Translations under genes and position numbers: made by a program | Part shown: positions 15,273 to 18,709 of the stretch, piece after piece | Layout of the letters: every line of letters starts with the position of its first letter | Numbering within the stretch: position 1 is the stretch's first letter | Source: Planctomycetales bacterium | Lineage (GTDB): Bacteria; Planctomycetota; Phycisphaerae; SM23-33 | Assembly: GCA_030592655.1 (NCBI GenBank) | Contig: JAUVIQ010000028.1 | Coordinates: forward strand, 1-18,709 | DNA length: 18,709 nt | Direction of reading: 5' to 3' | Notes under the pieces: model-generated | Seen by the model: only the letters and a program-made list of their open reading frames with translations | Databases searched by the model: none | What the model was told of the DNA's origin: nothing

Positions 15273-16685
15273 ATGGCTTCAGCGGAAAAACGAGAACTGT
15301 TGCGGAAACTTCCCTCTGTCAATGACTTGCTGGAAACCGACACTGTCGCAGCGTGGCTTGGAGAGCACCCACGGCCACTTGTGGTTGATTGTCTGCGTGA
15401 GGCGGTGGAGGACGCAAGGCGGCAGTTACTTGACAACGCGCCGGAACCTGACGATGCGGCGGATGTTACCGAGCGGGGCATTCTCGAATCGGCGGCTGCG
15501 CATCTGGCTACGAAAACCAATCCCCATCTGCGGAAGGCCATTAACGCCACGGGCATCATTCTGCACACCGGTTTGGGTCGGGCGGTCTGGTCGGCGGGTG
15601 TCGTCGATTCAATGATCGACGGACTCAAGGGGTATGTTACACTCGCCATCGACCGGGAAACAGGCAAGCGAAGCGAACGCGACGGGCGGATCGAGTACAT
15701 CCTTACCGAACTGACCGGCGCTGAGGCAGCGACTGTCGTCAACAACAACGCCGCCGCCACGATGCTCGTTCTGGCGGCGATGGGCGTCGGCAAGGAAGTT
15801 ATCGTATCGCGCGGGCAACTCATCGAGATCGGCGGTTCGTTCCGCCTTCCGGACGTAATGGCACAAAGCCGCGCCGTAATGGTCGAGGTCGGCACGACAA
15901 ATCGGACGCATCTGCGCGACTACGAAAACGCGATCACCGACGAAACAACCGTCATTTTCCGCGCCCATCCCAGCAACTACCGCATCGTCGGATTCACATG
16001 CGAAGTGCCGCTGAAGGAATTGGTGGAACTGGCCCACTCGCGGGGCCTGGTTATGGTCGATGACCTGGGCGCCGGCGCGCTTATCGGTCTGGAGCGCTTC
16101 GGCCTGCCGCACGAACCGACCATAGGCGAATCCATCGCCGCCGGCGCAGACGTGGTCGTCTCCAGCGCCGACAAACTCATCGGCGCAGGCCAGGGCGGCG
16201 TGATCGTCGGCTCGAAGCAATATATCGAAAAAATCCGAAAGCACCCGCTGGCAAGGGCGTTTCGCCCCGACAAGACCTGCCTGATGGCGCTTGAGCGGAC
16301 GCTGGGCCTGTTCCGCGACCCGGACCGCCTCGTCCGCGAGCACCCGACGTACCGGATGCTGGCGACGTCGCAGGAGACACTTCGCGCCCGCGCCGACTCG
16401 CTGGCGGACGCTATCGAAAAAGCGAATCCCGCCGTACGGACAGAGGTTATTGAGGGAGTCGGATACCTGGGAAGCGGTTCGCTGCCGATGGAGGCTCTTC
16501 GAACCCGGCTGGTGGCTTTGTCCGCACCGTCCGTCGGGCCGGACGAACTTGCACGCAGTCTGCGGATGGACCAGGACTGCATCTTCACGCGCATCGACAA
16601 TGGTAAGGTCGTCTTTGACGTCAGGACGCTGTCCGACGAAGATATACCGCAGATCGCAGCCGCAGTGAAAAGAATCGCCCAATGA
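15273..16685 (+). CDS. selA: L-seryl-tRNA(Sec) selenium transferase
   Basis: A 470-residue PLP enzyme that converts Ser-tRNA(Sec) to Sec-tRNA(Sec) using selenophosphate. The N-terminal SelA helical domain is present (LLRKLPSVNDLL, residues 9-20). Then come INATGIILHTGLGRA (90-104), VNNNAAATMLVL (157-168), SRGQLIEIGGSFRLPDVM (179-196) and EVGTTNRTH (205-213), all close to Escherichia coli SelA. The PLP lysine is expected at Lys301 in SSADKLIGAGQGG (298-310). Escherichia coli has SGDKLLGGPQAG there, so this copy has Ala for Gly and AGQ for GPQ, an unusual variation at the active site. The RPDK motif downstream is kept. Length fits the family (about 460). The stop overlaps selB (ATGA), the classical selAB arrangement. 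Identity is firm; the active-site variation merits a check. Confidence 0.93.
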   Translation: MASAEKRELLRKLPSVNDLLETDTVAAWLGEHPRPLVVDCLREAVEDARRQLLDNAPEPDDAADVTERGILESAAAHLATKTNPHLRKAINATGIILHTGLGRAVWSAGVVDSMIDGLKGYVTLAIDRETGKRSERDGRIEYILTELTGAEAATVVNNNAAATMLVLAAMGVGKEVIVSRGQLIEIGGSFRLPDVMAQSRAVMVEVGTTNRTHLRDYENAITDETTVIFRAHPSNYRIVGFTCEVPLKELVELAHSRGLVMVDDLGAGALIGLERFGLPHEPTIGESIAAGADVVVSSADKLIGAGQGGVIVGSKQYIEKIRKHPLARAFRPDKTCLMALERTLGLFRDPDRLVREHPTYRMLATSQETLRARADSLADAIEKANPAVRTEVIEGVGYLGSGSLPMEALRTRLVALSAPSVGPDELARSLRMDQDCIFTRIDNGKVVFDVRTLSDEDIPQIAAAVKRIAQ

Positions 16686-18628
16686 GCCGGCCTCGAAAGA
16701 ACATTATGTTGGGCACTGCCGGTCACGTCGATCACGGCAAGACTGCACTGGTGAAGTTGCTGACCGGCTGCGACACGGACCGCCTTGCCGCCGAAAAACA
16801 GCGTGGACTCACTATCGAACTGGGCTTCGCTCCCTGCCGAATGGGCGACGAGCGCATCGTCGGGATCGTCGATGTTCCCGGGCACGTGGACTTCATCCGC
16901 AACATGGTCGCCGGCGCGCACGGAATCGACGTGGTGATCCTTATCATCGCAGCCGATGACGGCGTCATGCCGCAGACGCGAGAACACCTCGACATCCTTA
17001 CGCTCATGGGGGTCAAACACGGACTGGTGGCGCTTACCAAGACTGACCTGGTGGCCGACGAAAGGCTCGATGCGGTGATTGGCGATGTTCGGCGTTTCCT
17101 TATCGGAACGTTTCTTGAAGGCGCTGCGGTCTGTCCGGTCTCCAACGTTACCGGAAATGGTTTCGATGAGTTTTTCCTGGCATTGAATGAGGAAGTTTCC
17201 GCCTGCCGGGAACATGAAATATCAGGTCTGTTTCGCCTTTGGATTGAGCGTTCGTTCAATATCCGAGGGTTCGGGACGGTGTTGTCGGGTATTCCCGGAA
17301 GCGGGACAGTCAAAGTCGGCGACAAACTTCAACTTCTGCCGGACGGATTGACCGGGCGTGTGCGCGGATTGCAGGTGTACGGAGCCGATGCGGAAATCGG
17401 AAGGGCCGGCGAATGCGTGGCGATTAACCTTGCCGATATTGACGCGGACAAAATCGCACGAGGCAAAGTCCTCATCGAACAGGACGCCTTCGAGATGGTC
17501 TCGATGGTCGAGGCCGATCTGCGGATACTGGAGCACGTTCCGCGCGGGTTGGGCGACAACGCCGAAGTGCATCTGCACATCGGAACAGCCGACGTAATGG
17601 CCCACGCAGCCATTCTGGACGGTAAGAATATCGCCCCCGGTGCTTCTTCACTTGTTCAGTTGCGCCTGGTCAGGCCGCTGGGAATCGCCGCCGGCGACCG
17701 TTTCGCAATCCGCGCGAGCGCAGCGGGTCTGGCCGCCGGGCGAATAACGACGATCGGCGGCGGACGCATTCTTGATACGAGCAACATCCGCCTCCGCCGG
17801 AATCGACCCTGGACAATCGCCGCCCTTTCTGCCAGGCGCGACGCACTGGATTGCCTGCCGGAATGGTGCGCAGTGCATCTGACCGAAGCCGGCACCGCCC
17901 TGGATATCGAAACCCTCTCCCGACGGGCGCAGCGGCGGACCGAACCGGTCGAAGCGGCTATTGCGGAACTTAAGGAAAAGGGAATCGTCCTTGAGACAAC
18001 CGGCGACAGTTTGGTCCATCGCGACGTGGTGGATCAGGCTACGCGGGACATCACCGAAGCGCTCGAAGCGTTTCACGAGTCCAATTCGACCCGGGCGGGG
18101 ATCGTCCCAGCCGAACTGATGGGTAAGGTTCAAACAGACCATCCCGTTGTCGAACTCGCACTGAGTCAATTGATTGAGAACGAAAAGGTCGTCAGTAACG
18201 GCGCGGTTGTCGCGCTGGCCGGGAGGGGCGAGCAACTTTCAGCCGAAGACCGCCTTCTATACCGCCGGATTACCGAAGTGCTGCTCGAAGCGGGGCTTAC
18301 CCCTCCCTTACCGGCGGACTTGATCGAATCGCTGCACACAAGCGAGGACCGTTTCGAAGCCATAACCCGCCTTCTGTCCGACCATGAAGCGGTAATTCGA
18401 CTGGACCGGAAAGTCGTGATGCACGCTGACGCAGTCGAGCAGGCCAGGAAGACCGTAATGGAACTGTTCGCCCACAAAAGCAGTTTTGAAACCGTGGAAT
18501 TCCGCGACAAACTGGGCGTCAGCAGGAAATACGCCGTTCCGCTGCTGGATTACTTCGACACGATCGGACTGACAGTCCGCTCCGGCAGCCGACGCACCCC
18601 CGGTGCAGAAGCGAAGAAACATCTGTAA
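16682..18628 (+). CDS. selB: Selenocysteine-specific elongation factor SelB
   Basis: A 648-residue translation GTPase that carries Sec-tRNA(Sec) to the ribosome at UGA codons marked by a SECIS hairpin. G1 is GHVDHGKT (14-21), G2 is GLTIELGF (42-49), G3 is DVPGH (64-68) and G4 is TKTD (119-122), the usual SelB variant of NKxD. Domains II and III follow (phrases SFNIRGFGTVLSGIPGSG at 191-208). The C-terminal half is a chain of winged-helix domains; the last one contains FETVEFRDKLGVSRKYAVPL (600-619), the typical SECIS-binding module motif. Length is normal (Escherichia coli 614). The start overlaps the selA stop with no strong Shine-Dalgarno, so translation is probably coupled. The final codons run into the palindrome at the window end. 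Identity is firm. Confidence 0.97.
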   Translation: MSRPRKNIMLGTAGHVDHGKTALVKLLTGCDTDRLAAEKQRGLTIELGFAPCRMGDERIVGIVDVPGHVDFIRNMVAGAHGIDVVILIIAADDGVMPQTREHLDILTLMGVKHGLVALTKTDLVADERLDAVIGDVRRFLIGTFLEGAAVCPVSNVTGNGFDEFFLALNEEVSACREHEISGLFRLWIERSFNIRGFGTVLSGIPGSGTVKVGDKLQLLPDGLTGRVRGLQVYGADAEIGRAGECVAINLADIDADKIARGKVLIEQDAFEMVSMVEADLRILEHVPRGLGDNAEVHLHIGTADVMAHAAILDGKNIAPGASSLVQLRLVRPLGIAAGDRFAIRASAAGLAAGRITTIGGGRILDTSNIRLRRNRPWTIAALSARRDALDCLPEWCAVHLTEAGTALDIETLSRRAQRRTEPVEAAIAELKEKGIVLETTGDSLVHRDVVDQATRDITEALEAFHESNSTRAGIVPAELMGKVQTDHPVVELALSQLIENEKVVSNGAVVALAGRGEQLSAEDRLLYRRITEVLLEAGLTPPLPADLIESLHTSEDRFEAITRLLSDHEAVIRLDRKVVMHADAVEQARKTVMELFAHKSSFETVEFRDKLGVSRKYAVPLLDYFDTIGLTVRSGSRRTPGAEAKKHL

Positions 18629-18709
18629 AATTGGGGACACCATACTATTTTTTGTCTTTCTGGGATTATCCCAGAAAGACAAAAAATAGTATGGTGTCCC
18701 CAATTTTAC
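18625..18709. repeat. Perfect 85-base palindrome at the end of selB and of the window
   Basis: Arms 18625-18666 and 18668-18709 are exact reverse complements over 42 bases around a single central base at 18667. The left arm starts in the last base of the final selB codon, includes the stop codon, and contains TTGGGGACACCATACTA, a run of six T and GTCTTTCTGGGA. The right end coincides with the window edge, so the true outer limit is unknown. A transcript would fold into a long hairpin with a tiny loop just after the selB stop. Possible natures: a palindromic REP/MITE-type element moved by a REP-associated tyrosine transposase encoded elsewhere, a strong 3' mRNA stabiliser, or a foldback artefact at a contig end. 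Confidence 0.9.

Noticed and set aside
9187..18628. Possible selenoprotein with in-frame UGA near selAB
   Set aside because: I read beyond the TGA stops of the PNPOx-like gene, the binding-protein gene and the ATPase gene. The continuations give short, unrelated peptides that run into the next gene, with no sign of homologous continuation.

Overview
The window looks like chromosomal DNA of a Gram-negative, moderately GC-rich bacterium. The best guess is a planctomycete of the Phycisphaerae or a related lineage. That rests on gene style, not on a marker gene: a secreted protein with seven carboxypeptidase-regulatory-like repeats and a C-terminal thioredoxin-like fold, several orphan lipoproteins, an AsmA-like envelope giant, and a selA-selB pair. 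No rRNA, tRNA, CRISPR array, phage gene or transposase gene is visible. Coding density is high and no gene-free stretch exceeds 300 bases.

Left part (3-5645, plus strand): an envelope cluster. A 5'-truncated AsmA-like protein overlaps by ATGA with a YihY/BrkB-family membrane protein carrying a C-terminal winged-helix-like extension. After 28 bases comes an M48 zinc-peptidase lipoprotein. A TPR lipoprotein on the minus strand (5648-6589) converges on it with two bases between the stop codons.

Middle part (6590-12220): a 160-base divergent promoter region leads into two consecutive plus-strand lipoproteins. One has a HAD-type phosphohydrolase fold behind an N-terminal beta domain; the other is an orphan. 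A small FMN-binding split-barrel protein follows, then the large seven-repeat protein, whose thioredoxin-like domain lacks the CxxC motif.

Right part (12221-18709): a 221-base intergenic region contains a perfect 29-bp inverted repeat. It is followed by a compact five-gene unit: a NitT/TauT-type ABC transporter (lipoprotein binding protein, permease, ATPase), then selA and selB. Junctions are ATGA overlap, 1 base, about 50 bases, ATGA overlap. SelA and SelB form the bacterial selenocysteine machinery: SelA converts Ser-tRNA(Sec) to Sec-tRNA(Sec), and SelB delivers it to UGA codons at SECIS hairpins. Neither selC nor selD is in the window, and I see no UGA-interrupted selenoprotein gene. The linkage of a transporter with a His-rich and Cys-Cys-Cys-bearing binding protein to selAB is the most intriguing system-level signal; its substrate cannot be read from sequence alone. 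The window ends in a perfect 85-base palindrome that starts in the last codon of selB. It could be a mobile palindromic element or a foldback at a contig end.
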